A stretch of 5,226 nt of DNA from Paenibacillus sp. UBA6285 (GCA_002438345.1 DJUJ01000241.1:12519-17744), one strand, 5' to 3'; numbered from the stretch's first letter, positions 1 through 4,242 are shown. A program made the numbers and translations. Notes: generated by a model from the letters alone, not told the origin.

Positions 1-1
1 A

Positions 2-601
2 AATCGCCTGGCCCGCGACCTGCACGACTCAGTGAACCAGATCCTGTTCTCCCTATCGATGACGGCTAAAGGTGTGGAAAGCATGCTGAAGCAAGAGCAC
101 GCCTCCCATCCGGCTGCTGAGGCCGTCCGTGATATTCAAGAGCTCTCTCAATCTGCGCTCAAAGAAATGCGCGCTTTAATCATGCAGCTTCGTCCAGCAG
201 GACTGGAAGCCGGGTTATTGACCGCGCTACAGGCTCATGGTCAGCAACTAGGGCTGCTGATACAGACTCAACGCAGCGGCGTTCTCGAACTTCCTCGCAA
301 TGTGGAAGAAGGGCTTCTGCGCATTGGTCAAGAAGCGCTCAATAATGTACGCAAGCACTCCGGAGCTTCTAAAGCTGAAGTATCTCTGCATTTGAACGCT
401 ACCGAGGTGATATTGAGCATTTCCGATCAGGGCAAGGGCGGTGCCAAACGGCGCTGTAACACTGACACCAATGAATCTCTCGGCCTGCATATTATGAAAG
501 AAAGAGCCGAGGCGCTCTCTGGCCGTATTCATATTCACAGCGAGGAGCATCAAGGCACAACGGTTGAGGTAACCATACCTCTGCCCCTCCAATCCACATG
601 A
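2..601 (+). CDS. Sensor histidine kinase, C-terminal part (HisKA_3 + HATPase_c), 5' truncated by window edge
   Basis: The reading frame is open from base 2, so the 199 visible codons are the C-terminal end of a longer kinase; its sensor and membrane parts lie outside the window. The fragment opens with a HisKA_3 dimerisation/phosphoacceptor motif, LARDLHDSVNQILFSLSM, in which H8 (bases 23-25) is the expected autophosphorylated histidine. A HATPase_c domain follows: N-box EALNNVRKHS (about residues 111-120), G1 box SDQGKGG (about 141-147) and G2-like SLGLHIMKERAEALSG (about 159-174). The protein ends in a typical TTVEVTIPLP strand. In this family the kinase autophosphorylates and passes phosphate to a NarL-type regulator, here encoded 16 nt downstream, so the two are almost certainly cognate and co-transcribed. 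The type resembles LiaS/DegS/NarX-class kinases. The stimulus cannot be inferred from this fragment. The GTG at 32 inside the H-box is not a start. Confidence 0.93.
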   Translation, partial: NRLARDLHDSVNQILFSLSMTAKGVESMLKQEHASHPAAEAVRDIQELSQSALKEMRALIMQLRPAGLEAGLLTALQAHGQQLGLLIQTQRSGVLELPRNVEEGLLRIGQEALNNVRKHSGASKAEVSLHLNATEVILSISDQGKGGAKRRCNTDTNESLGLHIMKERAEALSGRIHIHSEEHQGTTVEVTIPLPLQST

Positions 602-606
602 AGTCG

Positions 607-613
607 GGTGATC
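607..613 (+). promoter_or_regulatory. Ribosome binding site of the response regulator
   Basis: GGTGATC is a 7-base match to the 3' part of the canonical Shine-Dalgarno sequence (AAGGAGGTGATC), placed 4 nt before the ATG at 618. It supports that start. It is offset from the usual GGAGG core, so efficiency may depend on translation arriving from the kinase gene that ends at 601. Confidence 0.6.
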
Positions 614-617
614 ACAA

Positions 618-1307
618 ATGACAATAGGTTTATTACTGGTCGACGACCATGCAATGGTTCGTCGAGGGCTACAAGTGTTTCTCTCGACACAACCGGATAT
701 TAAGGTTATCGGAGAAGCGTCGAACGGCCGCGAGGCACTAGAGAGAACGGCCGAGCTCCAGCCGGATATCATATTAATGGATTTGCATATGCCCGTTATG
801 GACGGCATCGAGACAGCCAAACAGCTGCGGATCTCCCATCCACAGGTCAAAATCATTGTGTTGACCTCCTTTTCAGATCAGGACCATGTACTTCCTGCTA
901 TCCGCGTAGGGATCAGAGGGTATTTGCTAAAAGACATAGAACCAGAAGCGCTGGTAGTAGCCATCCGCAAAGTACACAGTGGTCTAGTGGAGCTGCATTC
1001 TGAGGCTGCCAGTCAACTGATGAGCCTCATGGCTACATCCACATTAGAACAGATAGATGTCAATACTTCGAATCTGGACGACCCAAGTGCAACACCAGCT
1101 GCAATCACCAGATCAGAGCTTCTTACTCCACGCGAGCAGGAGGTATTAGACCTAATTGCGCTGGGTATGAGCAACAAAGAGATTGCCAGTAAGCTGGTTA
1201 TCACCGAGAAGACCGTTAAGACACATGTCAGCCATGTACTAGGAAAGCTGAACTTATCCGATCGGACTCAAGCTGCCATTTTTGCATTAAAAGGCGGCTA
1301 CAACTAG
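618..1307 (+). CDS. NarL/LuxR-family response regulator (REC + HTH), LiaR-like
   Basis: This 229-aa DNA-binding response regulator is the likely partner of the kinase ending 16 nt upstream. An N-terminal receiver domain (about 1-122) has the acidic pair D9/D10, phosphoacceptor D55 in ILMDLHMP, the switch residue T83 in IVLTSF and K105 in GYLLKD. A C-terminal LuxR-type helix-turn-helix (about 167-227) starts LLTPREQEVLDLIALGMSN and continues through the recognition-helix region TEKTVKTHVSHVLGKL. Phosphorylation of D55 would be expected to drive dimerisation and promoter binding. The interdomain linker (about 126-166) is long, polar and Ser/Thr/Asp-rich, making the protein somewhat longer than the usual 210-220 residues. 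The receiver resembles LiaR (VDDHAMVRRGLQVFL), which in Bacillus answers cell-envelope stress, but without the rest of the locus (liaF, sensor half) the regulon is uncertain. All key residues are intact. Confidence 0.95.
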   Translation: MTIGLLLVDDHAMVRRGLQVFLSTQPDIKVIGEASNGREALERTAELQPDIILMDLHMPVMDGIETAKQLRISHPQVKIIVLTSFSDQDHVLPAIRVGIRGYLLKDIEPEALVVAIRKVHSGLVELHSEAASQLMSLMATSTLEQIDVNTSNLDDPSATPAAITRSELLTPREQEVLDLIALGMSNKEIASKLVITEKTVKTHVSHVLGKLNLSDRTQAAIFALKGGYN

Positions 1308-1339
1308 TAGAGCCACAGCTCATCTACATCTTTAGTCTT

Positions 1340-1369
1340 AGACGTTCAGCACAATGGCTGAGCGTCTTT
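1340..1369 (+). terminator. Intrinsic terminator-like hairpin after the two-component genes
   Basis: The arms AGACGTTCAGC (1340-1350) and GCTGAGCGTCT (1357-1367) form an 11-bp stem with one G-T wobble and the loop ACAATG. Only a short T run (TTT, 1367-1369) follows, so it may be a modest terminator. It lies 33 nt after the regulator stop codon and before the promoter of the next unit, as expected for the operon end. Confidence 0.7.
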
Positions 1370-1395
1370 GCTATGCATGTTCATTCCATGTGCTG

Positions 1396-1424
1396 ATGTC
1401 AACAAATGTCGATTCAGCTATCAT
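1396..1424 (+). promoter_or_regulatory. Candidate SigA promoter of the flavoprotein-VOC unit
   Basis: A -35-like ATGTCA (1396-1401, 4 of 6 to TTGACA) and a -10-like TATCAT (1419-1424, 5 of 6 to TATAAT) are separated by exactly 17 nt. They sit between the preceding terminator and the gene starting at 1462, giving a leader of about 30 nt. The pentamer ATGTC is repeated 10 bp apart (1396-1400 and 1406-1410) over the -35 region, which could be a regulator site. This is pattern matching only. Confidence 0.4.
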
Positions 1425-1447
1425 TGGTGTATAGCAATCGACCTTAT

Positions 1448-1454
1448 AGGAGTG
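1448..1454 (+). promoter_or_regulatory. Ribosome binding site of the FMN reductase-like gene
   Basis: AGGAGTG, with AGGAG at 1448-1452, ends 9 nt before the ATG at 1462. It is a good match to the Bacillota Shine-Dalgarno sequence and fixes the start codon. Confidence 0.75.
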
Positions 1455-1461
1455 GATACAG

Positions 1462-2025
1462 ATGAAAGTCATGATCCTGACAGGCAGCAATCGAAAAGAA
1501 GCGACCAGCACGAAGCTGGCAGAGCATGCCGCACATTTCATTAATCAGCAAGGAGAAAAGGTCACCCTGTTCGATCTCTATAAACGCCCACTCCCTTTTT
1601 ATTCACCAGATGAGTCTTACGCGGAGCATGAGCATTTAAGTGCACTCCACCAAGAGATGTTAACTGCGAACGCAATCATCCTGATTACCCCGGAATACCA
1701 CGGTTCCATGAGCGGCGTTATGAAAAATGCTCTGGACCATCTAGGCCAGACGCATTTCAACGGCAAAGTGGCATTGTCTGCTTGTTCTGCAGGCGGAGCT
1801 GTAGGTGTAAGCTCATTGCTTCAATTGCAGGCGGTTGTACGCAACCTACATGGGATTAATACACCAGATTGGATCTCCATCGGAGGGATGCAGCGTAAGC
1901 GGTTCGAGGTTGGATACGACGGGTATGAGGGTGGACAAGAGATTGAAGATCGTATTCGTCTAGTCCTGGAATCTTTCCTAAATTTAGCTCGCAAAATCAA
2001 CAGCCCGGTGGGTGCCGCCCTATGA
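1462..2025 (+). CDS. NAD(P)H-dependent FMN reductase-like flavoprotein (azobenzene/quinone reductase type)
   Basis: This 187-aa predicted cytosolic flavodoxin-fold oxidoreductase has the length usual for the NADPH-dependent FMN reductase family (YhdA/ChrR/ArsH relatives). The first strand and phosphate-binding loop are MKVMILTGSNRKEATSTKL (residues 1-19), where the GSNR..S.S/T pattern contacts the FMN phosphate. The second signature is ITPEYHGSMSGVMKNALDHL (75-94), in which the PEYxGS..G..KNALD motif lines the isoalloxazine site. A glycine/alanine-rich strand-loop follows (about 104-118, ALSACSAGGAVGVSS). Members reduce FMN, azo dyes, quinones, chromate or nitro compounds with NAD(P)H; the substrate here is unknown. 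The stop codon overlaps the start of the next gene (ATGA), indicating a co-translated VOC partner and suggesting a role in detoxifying electrophilic or aromatic compounds. The start is set by AGGAG at 1448. No signal peptide or membrane segment is seen. Confidence 0.9.
   Translation: MKVMILTGSNRKEATSTKLAEHAAHFINQQGEKVTLFDLYKRPLPFYSPDESYAEHEHLSALHQEMLTANAIILITPEYHGSMSGVMKNALDHLGQTHFNGKVALSACSAGGAVGVSSLLQLQAVVRNLHGINTPDWISIGGMQRKRFEVGYDGYEGGQEIEDRIRLVLESFLNLARKINSPVGAAL
2007..2019 (+). promoter_or_regulatory. Weak SD buried in a small hairpin at the reductase-VOC junction
   Basis: The only SD-like sequence before the ATG at 2022 is GGTGGGTG (2007-2014). Its first five bases can pair with CCGCC (2015-2019), giving GGTGG-GTG-CCGCC with four G-C pairs and one G-T pair. 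Together with the 4-nt ATGA gene overlap this is the expected arrangement for translational coupling, where ribosomes finishing the reductase gene open the site. The coupling is inferred; the pairing is read from the sequence. Confidence 0.4.
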
Positions 2026-2489
2026 TCAAGGGACTGTTCGAGACCCATCTGAACGTAACCAACCTTGAACGGTCTGCTCATTTCTATGAACACGTTCTGG
2101 AACTCCCCCTAGCCCACTCGGAGAATACTGAAGGCCGTAAGCGGCGATTTTACTGGATTGGAGAAGAACATAATCAAGCCATGTTGGGCATTTGGGAGAA
2201 GGCGCCATCCGAGGTCGTGCGTCAACACTTTGCTTTTCAAGTAACACTTGAGGATTTGAAGCAGTCAGTATCCTATCTGAAGGCCAAGGGGATTGAAACT
2301 TCCAACTTCCTCGATGATGATAAGGGGCAGTTGTATGTATTTGGCTGGATGCCAGCCGTATCCGTATATTTCAGTGATCCAGATGGTCATTCATTGGAGT
2401 TCCTGGCCGTGCTACTCGATGAACCTAGACCCGAGCTCGGAGTGGTACCCTGGAAAGAATGGGAACTGATGCACGGAAGAACCTGGTAG
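2022..2489 (+). CDS. VOC family protein 1 (glyoxalase/bleomycin-resistance/dioxygenase superfamily)
   Basis: This 155-aa protein is of single-unit VOC size, with two beta-alpha-beta-beta-beta modules that usually form a metal-binding barrel, often as a dimer. Module 1 begins IKGLFETHLNVTNLERSAHFYEHVL; module 2 contains RQHFAFQVTLEDLKQSVSYL and ends in VYFSDPDGHSLEFLA. The spacing matches a canonical metal triad of H9 (ETHLNV), H69 (RQHFAF) and E126 (SLEFLA), so a divalent-metal enzyme is more likely than a pure binding protein. The DPDGHSLEF signature is shared by glyoxalase I-like, fosfomycin-resistance and ring-cleavage relatives, and substrate cannot be assigned. A C-terminal extension (about 132-155, ending WKEWELMHGRTW) is rich in Trp. 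The start overlaps the stop of the flavoprotein gene (ATGA), implying coupled expression. The next gene is a related copy with the same first five residues and the same DLKQS helix. Confidence 0.88.
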   Translation: MIKGLFETHLNVTNLERSAHFYEHVLELPLAHSENTEGRKRRFYWIGEEHNQAMLGIWEKAPSEVVRQHFAFQVTLEDLKQSVSYLKAKGIETSNFLDDDKGQLYVFGWMPAVSVYFSDPDGHSLEFLAVLLDEPRPELGVVPWKEWELMHGRTW

Positions 2490-2517
2490 TTATAAATAAG
2501 ATTCAGGCTAATCCTGT

Positions 2518-2525
2518 AAGAGGAG
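2518..2525 (+). promoter_or_regulatory. Ribosome binding site fixing the start of VOC protein 2
   Basis: AAGAGGAG lies 8 nt before the ATG at 2534. This strong site, and the alignment of MIKGLYEAHL with the first VOC protein, make 2534 the start rather than the in-frame ATG at 2459. That earlier ATG lies inside the upstream gene and would add 25 residues with no VOC homology. Confidence 0.8.
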
Positions 2526-2533
2526 ACGAGAAT

Positions 2534-2995
2534 ATGATAAAAGGACTATATGAAGCACATTTACCAGTGAGCAATCTTGAGGTATCCATCGAATTTTATG
2601 AGAAATTAGGATTAAGAATGGCTTGGCGGGATGAGGAAACTGTATTCTTCTGGATCGAGGTAGGTCGGAGCTGGATCGGTCTTTGGGAAGGTAAGGAAGT
2701 AGAAACTCCATACCACCCATCATTGCGACATCTTGCATTCCGCGTAACGTATGAAGATTTGAAGCAGTCGCTGCAATGGCTGCAATCCATTGGGGTGGAG
2801 GCTGTTCCGTTCCGCAATCGAACTTCTATCGAGCCTTTTATCCGCGCATATCAAGGGAATGCTTCTGTATACTTCAACGATCCTGACGGCAACAGCTTAG
2901 AATTCATGTGCCACGTAGAAGTTCCTGAACATTTGAAGCATATCTCAGAGAATATCACCTTAACAGAGTGGGAGAAATTACTACACCTCAAGTAA
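2534..2995 (+). CDS. VOC family protein 2 (paralogue of the upstream gene)
   Basis: This 153-aa single-unit VOC protein is clearly related to the preceding one. Shared blocks are MIKGL, the ..HL.V.NLE..  segment, FYE, W/FWI, DLKQS, SVYF.DPDG.SLEF and a C-terminal EWE. The metal triad is conserved as H9 (EAHLPV), H66 (LRHLAF) and E123 (SLEFMC). The middle loops differ (about 30-60 and 92-108), as expected of copies specialised for different substrates, and it has its own strong ribosome binding site 44 nt after the first copy. Both genes also share the 14-base stretch GATTTGAAGCAGTC (2253-2266 and 2756-2769), consistent with tandem duplication. It probably acts in the cytosol in the same detoxification or aromatic-compound process as the upstream flavoprotein. 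Its actual reaction (lyase, thiol transferase, dioxygenase or isomerase) is not readable from the sequence. Confidence 0.88.
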   Translation: MIKGLYEAHLPVSNLEVSIEFYEKLGLRMAWRDEETVFFWIEVGRSWIGLWEGKEVETPYHPSLRHLAFRVTYEDLKQSLQWLQSIGVEAVPFRNRTSIEPFIRAYQGNASVYFNDPDGNSLEFMCHVEVPEHLKHISENITLTEWEKLLHLK

Positions 2996-3010
2996 AATAC
3001 TAAAACAAAA

Positions 3011-3044
3011 AAACAGCTGCCCAGAATCAAGGGTCCAGCTGTTT
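3011..3044. terminator. Shared convergent terminator between the VOC unit (+) and ydjO (-)
   Basis: AAACAGCTG (3011-3019) pairs perfectly with CAGCTGTTT (3036-3044), and CCC/GGG can pair inside (3020-3022 with 3031-3033) around an 8-nt loop. On the minus strand the stem is followed by a long U tract (the complement of ACAAAAAAA before it), so it is a strong terminator for the ydjO transcript. On the plus strand the arm's own TTT is followed only by GAG, so it is weaker for the VOC unit. It starts 15 nt after the VOC 2 stop. Confidence 0.85.
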
Positions 3045-3068
3045 GAGTATGTTAGCTGCTTCTATTTA

Positions 3069-3120
3069 ACCATTTCAAGAATGGTCTTAGTAAGGGCTCT
3101 TATTTAATTGAAGTGCCCTT
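3069..3120 (-). other. Two small hairpins at the 3' end of ydjO
   Basis: ACCATT/AATGGT (3069-3074 and 3080-3085, 5-nt loop) lies in the 3' untranslated part. AAGGGC/GCCCTT (3092-3097 and 3115-3120), extended by CTT/AAG beyond a T-T mismatch, spans the ydjO stop codon. Neither is followed by a U tract, so they look like mRNA 3'-end structure rather than terminators. Either could be chance. Confidence 0.3.
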
Positions 3121-3330
3121 CTTCATAGCCTTCATGTCTGAATTCGTGTTCACAAGCATTGGCAGTATCTTCATACTTTTAGTCATGGGAGAGTTACATT
3201 GCCAGCAGGTAGGTACATATTGAAACGCAAAATTATCGCGCATCCAACCGGTGCAATCTTCCTTGGTACAGGACCAAATGGCTGTGTCTTCTTGTGGAAG
3301 ATCCTCCAGTGCTTTTTTACGAAAATACAT
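3100..3330 (-). CDS. ydjO: YdjO-family cold-inducible zinc-ribbon protein
   Basis: This 76-aa protein has four cysteines in a zinc-ribbon arrangement: C21 and C26 in WSCTKEDCTGWMRDNF, then C42 and C45 in PTCWQCNSPM (Cx4C, 15 residues, Cx2C). The pattern, the WMR after the second Cys and the lysine/methionine-rich tail match what I recall of the YdjO family, annotated as cold-inducible; its molecular function is unknown, with nucleic-acid or protein binding through Zn plausible. The start at 3330 follows a perfect AAGGAGG at 3344-3338; an upstream in-frame ATG at 3390 would add 20 residues without an RBS and is rejected. It lies downstream of a cold-shock gene on the same strand, with a terminator between them. 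A weak -10-like TATGAT (3391-3386) lacks a -35, so it may be expressed partly by read-through from the csp promoter. Confidence 0.82.
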   Translation of the reverse strand: MYFRKKALEDLPQEDTAIWSCTKEDCTGWMRDNFAFQYVPTCWQCNSPMTKSMKILPMLVNTNSDMKAMKKGTSIK

Positions 3331-3337
3331 AAGTACC

Positions 3338-3344
3338 CCTCCTT
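3338..3344 (-). promoter_or_regulatory. Ribosome binding site of ydjO
   Basis: AAGGAGG on the minus strand ends 7 nt before the ATG at 3330. It is a full match to the consensus and decides the start in favour of the 76-aa form. Confidence 0.85.
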
Positions 3345-3396
3345 GGATCGAATCGAGACGATTTCGCCACCCTATTAGGGGCAGAATCATAAGATG

Positions 3397-3436
3397 AAAA
3401 ATAAAAAAGCTGCCCTCAACTTGTGTTAAGGGCAGC
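3397..3436 (-). terminator. Strong intrinsic terminator of the cold-shock gene
   Basis: Read on the minus strand, GTTAAGGGCAGC (complement arm, 3436-3425) folds with 3420-3409. The stem has 8 bp, one A-C mismatch and 3 bp around a TTGT-side tetraloop (3421-3424). The transcript then continues into a U-rich tract (TTTTTTATTTTTC, 3408-3396). It lies 12 nt after the csp stop codon and should end most csp transcripts before ydjO. Confidence 0.88.
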
Positions 3437-3448
3437 CTAATTTTCGAA

Positions 3449-3649
3449 TTACAGTTTTACAACGTTTTCGGCTTGTGGTCCACGAGCGCCTTGAGTTACG
3501 TTGAACTCAACGCGTTGGCCTTCGTCCAAAGATTTAAATCCGTCGCCAGTGATTGCGGAGAAGTGTACGAATACGTCGCTTCCACCTTCAACCTCGATAA
3601 AACCAAATCCTTTGTCTGCGTTAAACCATTTCACTGTACCTGTTTGCAT
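3449..3649 (-). CDS. CspA-family cold-shock protein (RNA chaperone)
   Basis: This 66-aa protein is a full-length single cold-shock domain of typical size: a five-stranded OB-fold that binds single-stranded RNA and DNA and prevents mRNA misfolding, acting in the cytosol and nucleoid. RNP1 is KGFGFIEV (13-20) and RNP2 is VFVHF (26-30), with the usual aromatic binding residues W8, F15, F17, F27, H29 and F30. The C-terminal half ([27 protein letters not shown]) matches Bacillus CspB/CspC/CspD, but the mix of features does not let me choose one symbol. The start at 3649 follows GGAGGT at 3661-3656 with a 6-nt spacer. It has a promoter about 150 nt upstream, a structured leader and a strong terminator, so it can be a stand-alone transcript. 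A YdjO-family gene lies downstream and an unknown 92-aa gene upstream on the same strand. Confidence 0.97.
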   Translation of the reverse strand: MQTGTVKWFNADKGFGFIEVEGGSDVFVHFSAITGDGFKSLDEGQRVEFNVTQGARGPQAENVVKL

Positions 3650-3667
3650 AATATTACCTCCAATATT
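3650..3667 (-). promoter_or_regulatory. csp Shine-Dalgarno presented as the loop of a perfect A-U hairpin
   Basis: On the minus strand the sequence reads AATATT-GGAGGT-AATATT directly before the ATG. The two arms (3667-3662 and 3655-3650) are perfectly complementary, and the 6-nt loop is exactly the Shine-Dalgarno core. The right arm is also the whole spacer to the start codon. A 6-bp all-A-U stem is marginally stable, so folding would be temperature sensitive. Its function is inferred. Confidence 0.45.
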
Positions 3668-3796
3668 TTATTTAACACATGTCCTTTTATTCCTACGTAG
3701 TGTACGAACAAATAAAAATTCACACATTGGAAAAGGACTCATACGCACAAATGATAACCTTTTACAATATGTGAATTAAGGGTTAAATTTATGATT
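3650..3796 (-). promoter_or_regulatory. Long 5' leader of the csp mRNA
   Basis: From the predicted start near 3796 to the start codon the leader is about 147 nt, very long for this window but characteristic of csp genes, whose leaders control mRNA stability and translation in the cold. It contains an 8-bp perfect long-range stem: GTCCTTTT (minus strand, 3738-3731) with AAAAGGAC (3688-3681), enclosing 42 nt. A small CGTA-CAC-TACG inverted repeat lies inside that loop region. The leader is AT-rich. No riboswitch class is recognised. Confidence 0.5.
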
Positions 3797-3802
3797 AATT
3801 TC

Positions 3803-3831
3803 ATTGTACCACACTAAATTAATGAATGCAA
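3803..3831 (-). promoter_or_regulatory. Candidate SigA promoter of the csp gene
   Basis: On the minus strand, -35 TTGCAT (3831-3826) and -10 TACAAT (3808-3803, 5 of 6) are separated by exactly 17 nt. TG one base before the -10 gives an extended -10 (TGGTACAAT). This compensates for the poor -35 and fits a strong housekeeping promoter. Confidence 0.6.
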
Positions 3832-3854
3832 TGACAATGCCTATTTATTTTTCA

Positions 3855-3898
3855 TTCCGGCTCTATGCCCTCTTGAACAAAAGGCTTTTGAGCCGGAA
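3855..3898 (-). other. Strong two-part hairpin without a U tract after the 92-aa gene
   Basis: TTCCGGCTC (3855-3863) and GAGCCGGAA (3890-3898) form a perfect 9-bp, GC-rich stem. On the minus strand an inner 7-bp stem with G-U pairs (within GCCTTTTG...GAGGGC) stacks beyond a small internal loop. It lies 11 nt after the stop codon at 3910, between that gene and the csp promoter. The sequence following it on the minus strand is A-rich (TGAAAAATAAA), not U-rich, so it is not a standard intrinsic terminator. It could be an mRNA 3'-end stabiliser, a Rho-related element or an atypical terminator. Confidence 0.5.
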
Positions 3899-3909
3899 AT
3901 AATGCAAGG

Positions 3910-4188
3910 TTAATCGATGTATCCTGCCAACCCTTTATCCATTAAGTAATCCATCTCCGCATCAAGAATCATCTCAACTGTGATTTCGTCCAGCTTCACA
4001 TCGCGCTGCGCAACTACATAGTCAACCAGATCATCATTGTCGATGTCTACCTCGCCTTTGGCATTGGCCTTAGCCTTATTGATAAAGGTCTGTTCATGCT
4101 TCAACACTAATCGGATTACTTTAGGGTCCACTTTAGTTTTGGCAGATAGTACCGTTAATAACTCCTGCTCATTTACTTTGTCACTCAT
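3910..4188 (-). CDS. Small conserved-looking protein of unknown function (92 aa)
   Basis: I do not recognise this gene. The 92-aa product has a basic, helix-prone N-terminal half (residues 5-45, EQELLTVLSAKTKVDPKVIRLVLK then HEQTFINKAKANAKG) and a strongly acidic C-terminal half (46-92), including DIDNDDLVDYVV and a probable helix around ITVEMILDAEMDYLMDKG. It has no cysteine, signal peptide or membrane segment. The N-terminal pattern faintly recalls the helical start of HU-like proteins, but the DNA-binding arms are absent, so I make no assignment. I prefer the ATG at 4188 because GGAGATGA (4204-4197) then lies 8 nt upstream; the ATG at 4200 (96 aa) would overlap that site. An extended -10 promoter lies 36 nt upstream and a strong hairpin just downstream. 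It is divergent from gdhA across a 237-nt region and co-directional with csp and ydjO. Confidence 0.75.
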   Translation of the reverse strand: MSDKVNEQELLTVLSAKTKVDPKVIRLVLKHEQTFINKAKANAKGEVDIDNDDLVDYVVAQRDVKLDEITVEMILDAEMDYLMDKGLAGYID

Positions 4189-4223
4189 TTTCAAATTCAT
4201 CTCCCTACAATTAATACACGATC

Positions 4224-4232
4224 ATTTTAGCA
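4224..4232 (-). promoter_or_regulatory. Extended -10 promoter of the 92-aa gene
   Basis: On the minus strand TGCTAAAAT (4232-4224) is an extended -10 (TGn plus TAAAAT, 5 of 6). No good -35 lies 17 nt upstream; the nearest TTGACA-like hexamer, ATGACG, would give a 20-nt spacer. A GlnR/TnrA-like box occupies the -35 zone (4243-4259). Confidence 0.45.
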
Positions 4233-4242
4233 TATTTCGCGC

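Noticed and set aside
248..856. 202-codon open frame on the minus strand across the kinase/regulator junction
   Set aside because: It is antisense to two strongly supported genes with all motifs intact, has no recognisable domain and no ribosome binding site noticed. It is a shadow of biased codon use.
2459..2533. Upstream in-frame ATG giving a 178-aa form of VOC protein 2
   Set aside because: It lies within the preceding gene, lacks a good SD and adds 25 residues without family similarity. AAGAGGAG before 2534 and the paralogue's start favour 2534.
3331..3390. 20-residue N-terminal extension of ydjO starting at 3390
   Set aside because: It would place the perfect AAGGAGG inside the coding region and precede the MYFRKK start typical of the family. 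No SD precedes 3390.
3668..3742. 24-codon upstream ORF in the csp leader (minus strand)
   Set aside because: No SD precedes its ATG, the peptide is unremarkable, and it would be expected by chance in an AT-rich leader.
3473..3779. Two plus-strand open frames overlapping csp and its leader
   Set aside because: They are antisense to the csp gene and leader, have no SD or recognisable domain, and their length is explained by the csp codons.
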